Part shown: positions 1 to 8,411 of the stretch, one piece after another
Numbering within the stretch: the stretch's first letter is position 1
Layout of the letters: every line of letters begins with the position of its first letter
The notes under the pieces: generated by a model
Database searches by the model: none
What the model was told of the DNA's origin: nothing
What the model saw: the letters and a program-made list of their open reading frames with translations, nothing else
Origin: Phytobacter palmae
GTDB lineage: Bacteria; Pseudomonadota; Gammaproteobacteria; Enterobacterales; Enterobacteriaceae
Reading direction: 5' to 3'
NCBI GenBank assembly: GCA_900112785.1
Contig: FONB01000002.1
Coordinates: forward strand, 1-64,000
DNA: 64,000 bases
Position numbers and translations under genes: made by a program

Positions 1-358
1 CGTTCGCCACGTGCTGACCGAAAATGCCCGTACCGTGGAGGCCGCAGACGCGCTGGCAAAAGGCGACCTGCAGCGTATGGGGGTGCTGATGGCGGAGTCG
101 CATGCCTCCATGCGTGACGATTTCGAAATCACCGTGCCGCAAATCGACACGCTGGTGGAGATTGTGAAAGCCACCATCGGCGAGAAAGGCGGCGTGCGCA
201 TGACGGGCGGCGGATTCGGCGGCTGCGTGGTCGCGCTGGTGCCGGAAGCGCTGGTGCCTGCGGTGAAAGAGGCCGTTGCGGCACAGTACGAAGCCAGAAC
301 CGGGATTAAAGAGACGTTTTACGTGTGTAAACCTTCACAGGGAGCGGGACAGTGCTAA
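1..358 (+). CDS. galK: Galactokinase, C-terminal part (cut by window start)
   Basis: Galactokinase phosphorylates alpha-D-galactose at C1 in the Leloir pathway in the cytoplasm. Only the last 118 residues are visible; the reading frame enters at base 2, so the start codon lies outside the window. The segment contains the GHMP-kinase C-terminal glycine-rich motif ([10 protein letters not shown]) and ends with KPSQGAGQC, as in enterobacterial GalK. Its stop codon overlaps the GTG start of galM by 7 bases, which indicates translational coupling within the gal operon. There is no sign of damage in the visible part. Confidence 0.97.
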   Translation, partial: VRHVLTENARTVEAADALAKGDLQRMGVLMAESHASMRDDFEITVPQIDTLVEIVKATIGEKGGVRMTGGGFGGCVVALVPEALVPAVKEAVAAQYEARTGIKETFYVCKPSQGAGQC

Positions 359-1392
359 ATGAATCTTCCGGAGCAGCGCCAGATGGACTGCCCTTTCGTC
401 TGATTACCCTGCGCAACAGCGCAGGGATGGTGGTAACCGTCATGGACTGGGGCGCAACGTTGCTGTCAGCACGGGTGCCGCTTTCCGATGGTTCGGTGCG
501 TGAAACGCTACTTGGTTGCGCCACCCCTGAACACTATATCCACCAGAACGCATTTCTGGGCGCATCAATTGGGCGCTATGCGAATCGTATCGCTAAAAGC
601 CAGTTTGTCCTCGACGGGGAAACCTGCACGCTCGTGCCAAGCCAGGGTGAAAATCAGCTGCATGGCGGCCCGGAAGGGTTTGATAAGCGCCGCTGGCTCA
701 TTGAGCGACAAAATGACAGCGAAGCGCTGCTCTCATTAACCTCTCCTGATGGCGATCAGGGTTTTCCGGGCAAAGTGAACGCCAGCGTGCTGTATCGGCT
801 CGGCGAAGATAACCGCCTGGCTATCGAGTATCGCGCGACCACCGATAAGCCTTGCCCGGTTAACCTGACCAATCACGCCTACTTCAACCTCAACGGCGAA
901 CAGAGCGATGTGCGTAGCCACAGGCTGCAATTGCTTGCGGACTCATACCTGCCGGTCGACAGCATGGGTATCCCGGTGGGTGGACTGAAAAACGTGGCGC
1001 AGACCAGCTTTGACTTCCGTCAGCCGAAAACGCTGGCCCAGGATTTCCTGAGCGATGACGATCAGCGCGTGGTGAAAGGTTACGATCACGCGTTTTTGCT
1101 ACAGGCTAAAGGTGATGCCAGCCAGCCTGCGGCACACGTCTGGTCGGCGGATAATAAGCTGCAAATGTCCGTCTATACTTCGGCCCCGGCGCTACAGTTT
1201 TACTCCGGGAATTTCCTTGAAGGGACACCCGCTCGCGGCAATACGGCCTACAGCGCGTGGCAGGGTCTGGCGCTGGAAAGCGAATTTTTACCCGACAGCC
1301 CGAACCGTCCGGACTATCCTCACGACAGCTGTATTCTGCAACCCGGCGATGAGTATGTGAGCCTGACGGAATATCACTTTATTCCCGCCTGA
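352..1392 (+). CDS. galM: Galactose mutarotase (aldose 1-epimerase)
   Basis: GalM interconverts alpha- and beta-galactose so that galactokinase receives the alpha anomer. The protein has 346 residues, the normal length. The family catalytic residues are in place: His104 (NQLHGG), His175 (LTNHAYF) and Glu309 (LALESEF). The start is GTG at 352, inside the last codons of galK; this matches the conserved N-terminus MLNE and gives a 7-base overlap. It is the last gene of the gal operon here, followed directly by a rho-independent terminator. Confidence 0.97.
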   Translation: MLNESSGAAPDGLPFRLITLRNSAGMVVTVMDWGATLLSARVPLSDGSVRETLLGCATPEHYIHQNAFLGASIGRYANRIAKSQFVLDGETCTLVPSQGENQLHGGPEGFDKRRWLIERQNDSEALLSLTSPDGDQGFPGKVNASVLYRLGEDNRLAIEYRATTDKPCPVNLTNHAYFNLNGEQSDVRSHRLQLLADSYLPVDSMGIPVGGLKNVAQTSFDFRQPKTLAQDFLSDDDQRVVKGYDHAFLLQAKGDASQPAAHVWSADNKLQMSVYTSAPALQFYSGNFLEGTPARGNTAYSAWQGLALESEFLPDSPNRPDYPHDSCILQPGDEYVSLTEYHFIPA

Positions 1393-1398
1393 TAACCA

Positions 1399-1423
1399 AC
1401 CCTCCACACGGAGGGTTTTTTTT
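1399..1423 (+). terminator. Rho-independent terminator of the gal operon
   Basis: A 7-bp perfect stem (ACCCTCC / GGAGGGT) with a 4-base loop is followed by a run of eight T residues, 6 bases after the galM stop codon. Confidence 0.9.
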
Positions 1424-1556
1424 ATCCATTTCGCTGAAATATCGGCCAGTCATCGACAAAATGGTAACCCCTGATTCACAAGCACCTTACACTGGGCCAC
1501 TATTTTCGCTATGGTTAAGGGTAATCGTTGCTGCTGGTCATTACAGGGCAATATAA

Positions 1557-1571
1557 TGAGAATTGTTATCA
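1557..1571 (+). promoter_or_regulatory. Fur box upstream of gpmA
   Basis: The 15-mer TGAGAATTGTTATCA fits the 7-1-7 Fur consensus TGATAATNATTATCA with two mismatches. It lies 30 bases before the gpmA start codon. gpmA is known in E. coli as an iron/Fur-responsive gene. The match is seen directly; regulation in this organism is inferred. Confidence 0.7.
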
Positions 1572-1600
1572 TTCAATCAGGCTTATGAAGGAGTAAGTGT

Positions 1601-2353
1601 ATGGCTGTTACTAAACTGGTTCTGGTTCGTCACGGCGAAAGCCAGTGGAACAATGAAAACCGCTTCACCGGCTGGTACGACGTTGATCTCTCCGAGAAAG
1701 GCGTTAGTGAAGCAAAAGCAGCAGGTAAACTGCTCAAGGATGAAGGCTTCACCTTCGACTTCGCGTATACCTCTGTGCTGAAACGTGCCATCCATACTCT
1801 GTGGAATATACTGGACGAACTGGATCAGGCCTGGCTGCCGGTAGAAAAATCCTGGAAACTGAATGAACGTCATTACGGCGCGCTGCAGGGTCTGAACAAA
1901 GCAGAAACCGCTGAAAAATACGGCGACGAGCAGGTTAAACAGTGGCGTCGTGGCTTTGCTGTCACCCCGCCGGAGCTGACAAAAGATGATGAGCGTTTCC
2001 CGGGCCACGATCCGCGCTATGCAAAACTGACCGAGAAAGAGCTGCCGACTACCGAAAGCCTGGCGCTGACTATCGAGCGTGTTGTGCCTTACTGGAACGA
2101 AACCATTCTGCCGCGTCTGAAAAGCGGTGAGCGCGTCATCATCGCGGCTCACGGTAACTCTCTGCGCGCACTGGTGAAATACCTGGACAACATGGGTGAA
2201 GACGAAATTCTTGAACTGAACATCCCAACCGGCGTACCGCTGGTGTACGAGTTCGACGAAAACTTCAAGCCTGTCAAACACTACTACCTGGGTAATGCCG
2301 ACGAAATCGCTGCAAAAGCGGCTGCCGTTGCTAACCAGGGTAAAGCGAAGTAA
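1601..2353 (+). CDS. gpmA: 2,3-bisphosphoglycerate-dependent phosphoglycerate mutase
   Basis: GpmA interconverts 3- and 2-phosphoglycerate in glycolysis and gluconeogenesis. It has 250 residues, identical in length to the E. coli enzyme. The phosphohistidine motif LVRHGESQW (His11), the acid/base glutamate in NERHYGAL and the second catalytic histidine in AAHGNSLR are all present. The ATG at 1601 is preceded by a strong AAGGAG ribosome-binding site. It is monocistronic, with a Fur box just upstream and a shared hairpin terminator downstream that also serves convergent aroG. Confidence 0.98.
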   Translation: MAVTKLVLVRHGESQWNNENRFTGWYDVDLSEKGVSEAKAAGKLLKDEGFTFDFAYTSVLKRAIHTLWNILDELDQAWLPVEKSWKLNERHYGALQGLNKAETAEKYGDEQVKQWRRGFAVTPPELTKDDERFPGHDPRYAKLTEKELPTTESLALTIERVVPYWNETILPRLKSGERVIIAAHGNSLRALVKYLDNMGEDEILELNIPTGVPLVYEFDENFKPVKHYYLGNADEIAAKAAAVANQGKAK

Positions 2354-2367
2354 TTTTCGCCGACCAT

Positions 2368-2398
2368 AAAAAAAGCGCGGAGCAGCCCGCGCTTTTTT
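2368..2398. terminator. Bidirectional terminator between gpmA and aroG
   Basis: The stem GCGCGG...CCGCGC is flanked by an A-run on the left and a T-run on the right, so it can terminate both gpmA (plus) and aroG (minus). Confidence 0.88.
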
Positions 2399-2414
2399 AT
2401 TTGAGCCGTCAGAA

Positions 2415-3467
2415 TTAACCGCGACGCGCTTTTACCGCATTTGCCAGCTGACGCAGGACAGTATCGGTATCTTCCCAGCCAATGCAGGCATCGGTCACAC
2501 TCTTGCCATAAACCAGCGGTTCGCCGCCTTCCAGACTCTGATTGCCTTCCACCAGATGGCTTTCAATCATCACACCGATAATCGCTTTTTCACCGCCGGC
2601 AATTTGCGCACAGACATCAGCACCAACGTCCATCTGCTTTTTAAATTGCTTGCTGGAGTTCGCATGGCTGAAATCGATCATTACCTGTGCGGGCAGGCCG
2701 GCTTTTTCCAGGCCAACTTTCACTTCCGCGACATGTTTTGCACTGTAGTTCGGCTCTTTACCACCGCGCAGAATGATATGGCAGTCGCCATTCCCGCTGG
2801 TGTTAACAATCGCAGAGTGGCCCCATTTGGTCACGGACAGGAAGCAGTGGGGCGCACCCGCTGCATTGATGGCGTCAATGGCCACTTTGATGGTGCCGTC
2901 AGTACCGTTTTTGAAGCCAACCGGGCAAGAAAGACCAGAGGCCAGCTCACGGTGAACCTGCGATTCCGTTGTACGTGCGCCGATAGCGCCCCAGCTCATC
3001 AGATCGGCAACATACTGCGGGGTGATCATGTCGAGAAATTCACCCGCAGCCGGTAATCCGCTGTCATTGATATCCAGCAAAAGCTTGCGCGCAATGCGCA
3101 GACCGTCATTGATCTGGAAGCTGTTATCCATATGCGGATCGTTGATCAGCCCTTTCCAGCCCACGGTAGTGCGCGGTTTTTCAAAGTAAACGCGCATCAC
3201 GATTTCCAGTTCGCCCTGAAGTTCTTCACGCAGCGTCAGCAGACGTGCGGCATACTCTTTGGCTGCAGCCGGATCGTGAATAGAGCATGGGCCAATCACG
3301 ACCAGCAGGCGATCGTCATTGCCTTTCAAAATTTTGTGAATTGCTTTGCGGGCATGGGAGACAGTTTTCGCCGCGGTTTCGGTAGCAGGAAACTTCTCAA
3401 GGAGTGCGACAGGGGGTAATAACTCGTTGATCTCTTTAATGCGTAAATCGTCGTTCTGATAATTCAT
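2415..3467 (-). CDS. aroG: 3-deoxy-7-phosphoheptulonate synthase, Phe-sensitive type
   Basis: AroG condenses phosphoenolpyruvate and erythrose 4-phosphate in the first step of the shikimate pathway. The protein has 350 residues and is nearly identical to E. coli AroG throughout (starts MNYQNDDLRIK, ends ANAVKARRG). Two in-frame upstream codons exist, but the ATG at 3467 matches the family N-terminus and sits 6 bases after a GGA ribosome-binding site, so I chose it. The upstream TyrR box overlapping the -35 element predicts repression by TyrR with phenylalanine or tryptophan. Confidence 0.97.
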   Translation of the reverse strand: MNYQNDDLRIKEINELLPPVALLEKFPATETAAKTVSHARKAIHKILKGNDDRLLVVIGPCSIHDPAAAKEYAARLLTLREELQGELEIVMRVYFEKPRTTVGWKGLINDPHMDNSFQINDGLRIARKLLLDINDSGLPAAGEFLDMITPQYVADLMSWGAIGARTTESQVHRELASGLSCPVGFKNGTDGTIKVAIDAINAAGAPHCFLSVTKWGHSAIVNTSGNGDCHIILRGGKEPNYSAKHVAEVKVGLEKAGLPAQVMIDFSHANSSKQFKKQMDVGADVCAQIAGGEKAIIGVMIESHLVEGNQSLEGGEPLVYGKSVTDACIGWEDTDTVLRQLANAVKARRG

Positions 3468-3514
3468 GATCATTCCAGCGTAGCCATACTTATTTTAATG
3501 AATGCAATCTCTCC

Positions 3515-3543
3515 AATCTAACTTGTCAGTCAGGGAGTGTAAA
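3515..3543 (-). promoter_or_regulatory. aroG sigma-70 promoter
   Basis: On the minus strand, TTTACA (-35) and TAGATT (-10) are separated by exactly 17 bases. The -35 hexamer is one half of the TyrR box, giving a simple steric repression geometry. Confidence 0.75.
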
Positions 3544-3555
3544 CGCGAATTTACA
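3538..3555 (-). promoter_or_regulatory. TyrR box of aroG
   Basis: The sequence TGTAAA-N6-TTTACA is a perfect match to the TyrR consensus. It overlaps the aroG -35 element, as in E. coli. Confidence 0.9.
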
Positions 3556-3788
3556 CTTCGGGCAGAAAATTCCTGGAATGCCCTTAAAAAGGTCCAGAAA
3601 GTAGCGAATAGCGATAACGACGCTACACTTTTTAAGTGTAAATACTTAGTTTATTTTGTTTTTCAATATTATGTGCTGCCATAATCGGCAATGTTTAACA
3701 TGTTTCACTACTGAGCGTGATAGTTCGTTCGCGCATGTCAGGCCGATGATTCGCATCGGTACATAATGACCAGAACAGGAGCATCATG

Positions 3789-4169
3789 ATGAAAATGAAT
3801 AAATTAGCGACACTTTTCTTGACGACAACTCTGACCCTGGCAAGCGGTGCGGCATTCGCTGAAGATTCCCCTTCTCAATCCAATAATGGTCAGGCAAACG
3901 CTGCCGCCAGTGCGGGGCAAACGGCACCGGATGCGAAAGCGAACCTTGCGCCCAATACCTCGACAAATGGTTCAGATTCATCAGGAATGAAGCTTAACAC
4001 TGAGGAACACACGAACTCCCATGTCGGTACAAAACACATGACTAAGGATGAGATCCATAAAAATTCCCAGTGTAAAGACGGTAAGTGCCCTGATATAAAC
4101 AAGAAAGTTCAGACCGGTAATGGTATTAATAACGATACGAATACCAAGACCGACGGCACCACGCAGTAA
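3789..4169 (+). CDS. ybgS: YbgS-like small exported protein
   Basis: This small protein of unknown function (126 residues) corresponds to E. coli YbgS. It has a clear Sec signal peptide ([20 protein letters not shown], cleavage near AFA|ED). The mature part is hydrophilic and rich in Asn, Asp, Ser and Thr, with two Cys in [11 protein letters not shown] and the conserved tail GTTQ, so it is probably periplasmic. Two ATG codons are adjacent (3786, 3789). I prefer 3789, which sits 7 bases after AGGAG and gives the MKM N-terminus. A terminator follows. Confidence 0.88.
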   Translation: MKMNKLATLFLTTTLTLASGAAFAEDSPSQSNNGQANAAASAGQTAPDAKANLAPNTSTNGSDSSGMKLNTEEHTNSHVGTKHMTKDEIHKNSQCKDGKCPDINKKVQTGNGINNDTNTKTDGTTQ

Positions 4170-4188
4170 AAGTAGCCTGCGAATAAAA

Positions 4189-4217
4189 GGGGAGAGCTTC
4201 GGCTCTCCTCATTTTTT
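4189..4217 (+). terminator. Rho-independent terminator of ybgS
   Basis: The stem GGAGAGC with a TTCG tetraloop and GCTCTCC is followed by TCATTTTTTT. Confidence 0.85.
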
Positions 4218-4287
4218 TCTGCTGAACAGCAAAAGATCTGCAATGATGTAGGACGCTGCTAACGCCAATTACACGGGACGGCTCATT

Positions 4288-5232
4288 ATGGCGCATTCAC
4301 ATTCTCACTCTCACTCTCACCTCCCTGCTGACGCCAATGCGCGACGTCTGCTTCTGGCTTTTAGCGTTACCGCTTTGTTCATGCTGGTGGAGGTGATTGG
4401 GGGACTGATTTCCGGCTCACTGGCATTACTGGCCGATGCCGGGCATATGCTGACGGATGCCGCCGCGCTCTTTTTTGCCCTGCTGGCAGTACATTTCGCC
4501 CGGCGCCCTTCCGGGCCACGGCGCACCTTTGGCTGGCTTCGTCTGACCACCCTCGCCGCCTTTATTAATGCTATTGCGCTGGTATTGATTACTTTTTTTA
4601 TCGTCTGGGAAGCCATCCAGCGCTTTTACCATCCGCAACCTGTGGCAGGTATGACAATGATGGTGATTGCCATAATGGGGTTACTGGCGAATATAGTGGC
4701 ATTCTGGTTGCTGCATCGGGGTAATGAAGAACGAAACCTGAATGTCCGGGCGGCAGCCTTACATGTTCTTGGCGATCTGCTGGGTTCCGTAGGCGCCATT
4801 GTCGCTGCGCTGATCATTATGTTTACCGGCTGGACGCCTGCCGACCCGATACTCTCCATCCTGGTCTCGGTGTTGGTATTACGTAGCGCGTGGGCATTAT
4901 TGCGTGAGAGCGTCAATGAATTGCTGGAGGGAGCGCCTGTGTCGCTGGACATTAACGCGCTTAAACGGCATCTGCGGCGAGCCATTACCGAAGTGCGCGA
5001 TGTACATCATGTGCATGCATGGCTGGTAGGAGAGAAAGTACTGATGACATTACATGTCCAGGTGATTCCACCGCACGATCACGACGGGCTACTGCGCCAA
5101 ATTGAACATTTCCTGGTGCATCACTATCAGATTGAGCATGTAACGATTCAGATGGAGTACCAGCCCTGTAGCGGGCCTGACTGCCATCTCAGCGAGACGC
5201 AGCCAGACCATGACCATTCACACCATCATTAG
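4288..5232 (+). CDS. zitB: Zinc/cation efflux transporter (CDF family)
   Basis: ZitB is an inner-membrane antiporter that exports Zn2+ in exchange for protons. The 314-residue protein has the histidine-rich N-terminus (HSHSHSHSH) and C-terminus (DHDHSHHH) of the family and six predicted membrane segments. The metal-site motifs [10 protein letters not shown] in TM2 and HVLGDLLGS in TM5 are present, followed by a cytoplasmic CDF domain. The last 4 bases overlap the end of convergent pnuC, so the two genes must share or lack a terminator. No metal-responsive operator could be identified with confidence. Confidence 0.96.
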   Translation: MAHSHSHSHSHLPADANARRLLLAFSVTALFMLVEVIGGLISGSLALLADAGHMLTDAAALFFALLAVHFARRPSGPRRTFGWLRLTTLAAFINAIALVLITFFIVWEAIQRFYHPQPVAGMTMMVIAIMGLLANIVAFWLLHRGNEERNLNVRAAALHVLGDLLGSVGAIVAALIIMFTGWTPADPILSILVSVLVLRSAWALLRESVNELLEGAPVSLDINALKRHLRRAITEVRDVHHVHAWLVGEKVLMTLHVQVIPPHDHDGLLRQIEHFLVHHYQIEHVTIQMEYQPCSGPDCHLSETQPDHDHSHHH

Positions 5233-5948
5233 TGAGAGAACGCGTGAGAGCCGCGTTCACGGGCGCTATTTATCCACATCCGGCTACCGTTAAGTGCGAT
5301 AAAGGTCAGAATCATATATTCCAGCGACATGGCCCAGACGCCTTGCAGGGCAAAAATCACTACGCTGATAACATTGATAATGACCCACAGTAGCCAGTTT
5401 TCGACATATTTGCGCGTCATCAAAATCATGGCGACAATCGAAAGCACCATCATGCAGGAATCCCAGAACGGGAAAGCGTCCGGCTGCAGTTCGGGCATTA
5501 CCACATTTAATCCCAGCATCTGCATCAGCGAGACTGCTATGCGGGTGAGCAGCGCAAATACCGGATCGATAAAGAAGGTCATAAAACCAATAGCAAACGC
5601 ACATACCACAAGCCAGGCCAGGGCTTTTGGTAAAGGTAACCAGCGGATTTGCAGAACGGCCTCGTTTGAGGTCGTCTGTCGTGACCAGGCATACCAGCCG
5701 TAGATATTGGCGGCAAAGAAAAACAGCTGGAGCAGCAGACTGGCGTAAAGCTGGATCTGGAAGAAGATAATGGCAAACAGCGTTACGTTGATTAAGCCAA
5801 ATGCGTAATTGCTGATTTTTTCCAGGCTGGCGAGCCAGATGCATAACAGGCCCGCCACTGTCCCTACTGCTTCAATCCATGAAAGATCGTAGCCTCCGGC
5901 GCCGATCGGGATATGTACCAGAATATTATGCGTGCTAAAAAAATCCAT
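5229..5948 (-). CDS. pnuC: Nicotinamide riboside transporter
   Basis: PnuC imports nicotinamide riboside across the inner membrane for NAD salvage. It has 239 residues, the E. coli length, with several hydrophobic segments, a conserved WxxW-type region ([10 protein letters not shown]) and a C-terminal [13 protein letters not shown] helix. It lies 37 bases after nadA on the same strand and forms the nadA-pnuC operon, predicted to be under NadR. The 3' end overlaps the end of zitB by 3 bases. Confidence 0.96.
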   Translation of the reverse strand: MDFFSTHNILVHIPIGAGGYDLSWIEAVGTVAGLLCIWLASLEKISNYAFGLINVTLFAIIFFQIQLYASLLLQLFFFAANIYGWYAWSRQTTSNEAVLQIRWLPLPKALAWLVVCAFAIGFMTFFIDPVFALLTRIAVSLMQMLGLNVVMPELQPDAFPFWDSCMMVLSIVAMILMTRKYVENWLLWVIINVISVVIFALQGVWAMSLEYMILTFIALNGSRMWINSARERGSHAFSH

Positions 5949-5985
5949 CTTCTCCCCAGAGCGTATTCCTACGCATTATTCCTCA

Positions 5986-7029
5986 TTAAGAACGTAGTGT
6001 AGCCGCAAAATCCAACATACGGTTCAGTGGCAACAATGCCCCTTCACGCAGTTCAGCATCGACATGGATCTCGTGAGCTTCCCCACCGTTCTCCAGCCCT
6101 TCTGCAATAGCTTTCAGACCATTCATTGCCATCCACGGGCAGTGAGCACAGCTACGGCAGGTTGCCCCCTCCCCTGCTGTCGGTGCTTCGAGTAGCTCTT
6201 TCTCCGGCACCGCCTGCTGCATTTTATAAAAGATACCGCGGTCAGTGGCGACAATCAGTTGCTTATGCGCAAGTGTTTTTGCGGCATGGATCAACTGGCT
6301 GGTGGAACCAACCGCATCAGCCAGTTTAACCACGGAATGCGGTGATTCCGGGTGTACCAGGATAGCAGCATCCGGGTAAAGCGCCTTCATACGAATCAGC
6401 GCCTGCGTTTTAAATTCGTCATGTACGATACAAGCCCCCTGCCAGCATAGTACATCCGCCCCGGTTTGTTTCTGCACATAGCTACCAAGATGGCGGTCAG
6501 GCGCCCAGATGATTTTTTCGCCGAGGCTATCGAGATGTTCAATCAATTCAACGGCAATACTGGATGTCACGACCCAGTCAGCTCGCGCTTTTACTGCCGC
6601 CGAGGTGTTGGCGTACACCACAACGGTACGGTCCGGATGCGCATCGCAAAAAGCGTTGAACTCCTCAATGGGGCAGCCCAAATCCAGCGAGCACTCGGCA
6701 TTGAGTGTCGGCATCAGGATGGTTTTTTCGGGGCTGAGGATTTTAGCCGTTTCCCCCATGAAGCGCACACCCGCGACCAGTAACGTTGAGGCCGGATGTT
6801 TCGCTCCAAAGCGCGCCATTTCAAGTGAATCAGAAATACATCCGCCCGTCTCTTCCGCCAGTTGCTGAATTTCCGGGTCCGTGTAGTAATGCGCAACCAT
6901 CACGGCATCACGCTCTTTTAACAGGCGTTTGATTTTTTCCCGATAAAATTCTTTTTCATCACGGCTCAGCGGGAGAGGCTTAGGTGGAAAAGGATAGATT
7001 GCGGCTTCCGGATCGAACATTACGCTCAT
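5986..7029 (-). CDS. nadA: Quinolinate synthase
   Basis: NadA condenses iminoaspartate with dihydroxyacetone phosphate to quinolinate in de novo NAD synthesis; it is a cytoplasmic [4Fe-4S] enzyme. The 347 residues contain the cysteine motifs of the cluster (CSLDLGC, CWQGAC, CRSCAHC). Of two adjacent ATG codons, 7029 gives the family N-terminus MSVMFDPE. It is first in the operon with pnuC, with a NadR box 73-90 bases upstream. Confidence 0.97.
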   Translation of the reverse strand: MSVMFDPEAAIYPFPPKPLPLSRDEKEFYREKIKRLLKERDAVMVAHYYTDPEIQQLAEETGGCISDSLEMARFGAKHPASTLLVAGVRFMGETAKILSPEKTILMPTLNAECSLDLGCPIEEFNAFCDAHPDRTVVVYANTSAAVKARADWVVTSSIAVELIEHLDSLGEKIIWAPDRHLGSYVQKQTGADVLCWQGACIVHDEFKTQALIRMKALYPDAAILVHPESPHSVVKLADAVGSTSQLIHAAKTLAHKQLIVATDRGIFYKMQQAVPEKELLEAPTAGEGATCRSCAHCPWMAMNGLKAIAEGLENGGEAHEIHVDAELREGALLPLNRMLDFAATLRS

Positions 7030-7101
7030 CATGCTTACTCGTTTTACTGGCTTAACAAAATGCCTTTCTTTTTCGACAGCGCGGCAAAGGTAAGGCGAAT
7101 G

Positions 7102-7119
7102 TGTTTTATATACTAAACA
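7102..7119 (-). promoter_or_regulatory. NadR operator upstream of nadA
   Basis: TGTTTT-N6-TAAACA matches the NadR consensus TGTTTA-N6-TAAACA with one mismatch. It is placed where repression of nadA-pnuC is expected. Confidence 0.8.
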
Positions 7120-7212
7120 AGATAGCGGATTGCAGGGTAAAAGTCACAAGAAATGAACTGACGAGTGACGCAGTGCAAGGGAAAACTGAGGAAATGTACA
7201 CTTTGCAAATAG

Positions 7213-7242
7213 CAAAAAGCGCCGCAGGCGACTCCGGCGCTT
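7213..7242 (-). terminator. Second terminator downstream of the tRNA operon
   Basis: On the minus strand, AAGCGCCG...CGGCGCTT is followed by TTTTT. It stands in tandem with the terminator at 7298-7324. Confidence 0.7.
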
Positions 7243-7297
7243 CTCTTCGTTCTGCCCGAACCTGCAGCAGGTTCGAATCTTTGAAATCGCAGACAGC

Positions 7298-7324
7298 AAA
7301 AAAGCGCCTTTAGGGCGCTTTTTT
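7298..7324 (-). terminator. First terminator of the Lys/Val tRNA operon
   Basis: The stem GCGCC/GGCGC is flanked by an A-run and a T-run, immediately 3' of the last tRNA-Lys in transcription order. Confidence 0.85.
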
Positions 7325-7328
7325 ACAC

Positions 7329-7404
7329 TGGTGGGTCGTGCAGGATTCGAACCTGCGACCAATTGATTAAAAGTCAACTGCTCTACCAACTGAGCTAACG
7401 ACCC
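7329..7404 (-). tRNA. tRNA-Lys (anticodon TTT)
   Basis: A 76-base tRNA with encoded CCA. The minus-strand sequence begins GGGTCGTTAGCTCAG and has anticodon loop CTTTTAA. It is the last tRNA in transcription order. Confidence 0.98.
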
Positions 7405-7438
7405 CTTGCGGGATTTTACTGCTTTGATCATTCAGAGG

Positions 7439-7510
7439 TGGTGGGTCGTGCAGGATGATTCGGCTTCGCCTCACCCTCCGGGCCGTTGCTAACGCAACGT
7501 TATCCTACAC
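7439..7510 (-). repeat. tRNA-Lys-derived spacer repeat A
   Basis: This starts (plus strand) with the reverse complement of the last 18 bases of tRNA-Lys. It continues with a ~55-base segment shared with 7663-7730 and 8071-8143 (GGCTTCGCC hairpin, CGTTGCTAACGCAACG hairpin, TTATCCTACAC). It is not a full tRNA: the anticodon, D and acceptor 5' parts are missing. Confidence 0.85.
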
Positions 7511-7536
7511 TTCTCAACCAGTGACTACCTTATAAT

Positions 7537-7612
7537 TGGTGGGTCGTGCAGGATTCGAACCTGCGACCAATTGATTAAAAGTCAACTGCTCTACCAACTG
7601 AGCTAACGACCC
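7537..7612 (-). tRNA. tRNA-Lys (anticodon TTT)
   Basis: A 76-base tRNA, identical to the other three tRNA-Lys copies in the cluster, with encoded CCA. Confidence 0.98.
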
Positions 7613-7662
7613 ATACGGTGTCATCTGAAAGATTCTTACTCGGAACCACTAAAGAAAGTGAT

Positions 7663-7730
7663 TGGTCGTGCAGGATGACTCGGCTTCGCCTTGCCTTTCA
7701 GAACATTGCTGAGGCAACGTTATCCTACAC
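7663..7730 (-). repeat. tRNA-Lys-derived spacer repeat B
   Basis: A more diverged copy of the spacer repeat. The tRNA 3'-end part has lost three bases, but GTCGTGCAGGAT, the GGCTTCGCC hairpin and GCAACGTTATCCTACACG remain. Confidence 0.8.
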
Positions 7731-7757
7731 GTTTAACACTGGAGTAAAGCGTTAAAT

Positions 7758-7833
7758 TGGTGGGTCGTGCAGGATTCGAACCTGCGACCAATTGATTAAA
7801 AGTCAACTGCTCTACCAACTGAGCTAACGACCC
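7758..7833 (-). tRNA. tRNA-Lys (anticodon TTT)
   Basis: A 76-base tRNA identical to its neighbours. It lies only 3 bases from the following tRNA-Val gene (7837-7912). Confidence 0.98.
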
Positions 7834-7836
7834 GAG

Positions 7837-7912
7837 TGGTGGGTGATGACGGGATCGAACCGCCGACCCCCTCCTTGTAAGGGAGGTGCTCTCCCAGCTG
7901 AGCTAATCACCC
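7837..7912 (-). tRNA. tRNA-Val (anticodon TAC)
   Basis: A 76-base tRNA. The minus-strand sequence begins GGGTGATTAGCTCAG and has anticodon loop CTTACAA; CCA is encoded. Confidence 0.98.
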
Positions 7913-7957
7913 ACTTCGGTACTTCACATATTGTAAGAAATCCAGCTGGCGAGAAAG

Positions 7958-8033
7958 TGGTGGGTGATGACGGGATCGAACCGCCGACCCCCTCCTTGTA
8001 AGGGAGGTGCTCTCCCAGCTGAGCTAATCACCC
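7958..8033 (-). tRNA. tRNA-Val (anticodon TAC)
   Basis: Second copy of the same tRNA-Val, identical over 76 bases. Confidence 0.98.
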
Positions 8034-8070
8034 GATACTACGCTGGATACATCTTACTAACTGATGTTAG

Positions 8071-8143
8071 TGGTGGGTCGTGCAGGATGACTCGGCTTTG
8101 CCTCGCCCTTTGGGCCGTTGCTAACGCAACGTTATCCTTTACG
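8071..8143 (-). repeat. tRNA-Lys-derived spacer repeat C
   Basis: Copy of the spacer repeat beginning with 18 bases of the tRNA-Lys 3' end (TGGTGGGTCGTGCAGGAT). It has GGCTTTGCC in place of GGCTTCGCC and an intact GTTGCTAACGCAAC hairpin. It lies between the first tRNA-Lys and the tRNA-Val pair. Confidence 0.85.
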
Positions 8144-8171
8144 TTTAACTATCGCTTTCCACCGTAACGAT

Positions 8172-8247
8172 TGGTGGGTCGTGCAGGATTCGAACCTGCG
8201 ACCAATTGATTAAAAGTCAACTGCTCTACCAACTGAGCTAACGACCC
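8172..8247 (-). tRNA. tRNA-Lys (anticodon TTT), first in operon
   Basis: A 76-base tRNA identical to the other copies. It is closest to the operon promoter, giving the order Lys-Val-Val-Lys-Lys-Lys. Confidence 0.98.
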
Positions 8248-8297
8248 ACTTTTGCGTTGACCTGGGTTTGTTTGATATCCCGTGGCAACGGCGGCAT

Positions 8298-8325
8298 ATA
8301 TTACTGATTTAAGAACGCAGCGCAA
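8298..8325 (-). promoter_or_regulatory. Promoter of the tRNA operon
   Basis: On the minus strand, TTGCGC (-35) and TAATAT (-10) are 16 bases apart. A G+C-rich discriminator (ATGCCGCCG) follows, typical of stringently controlled stable-RNA promoters. Confidence 0.6.
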
Positions 8326-8411
8326 CAAGAATTTCGAGGAAGATCACCTGACTGCTTATGATTCACGCGACAAGACCAGAAAAAAAGCGATTTCTGGTCA
8401 TGTGCTATTCA

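Noticed and set aside
3502-3684. Short plus-strand open frame upstream of ybgS
   Set aside because: Covers the aroG promoter and TyrR box in antisense; no coding evidence.
7144-7431. 95-codon open frame across a tRNA-Lys gene
   Set aside because: Overlaps the tRNA and both terminators; coding is implausible.
7439-8143. Possible CRISPR-like array (regular repeats with spacers in the tRNA cluster)
   Set aside because: The repeating units are full tRNA genes and tRNA-derived spacer copies of unequal length; no short direct repeats with unique spacers and no cas genes.
8374-8399. GACCAGAAA/TTTCTGGTC hairpin after cpoB as a terminator
   Set aside because: Good stem, but no T-run after it on the minus strand (the T-rich part is in the loop); could be a pause or processing site, not listed as a terminator.
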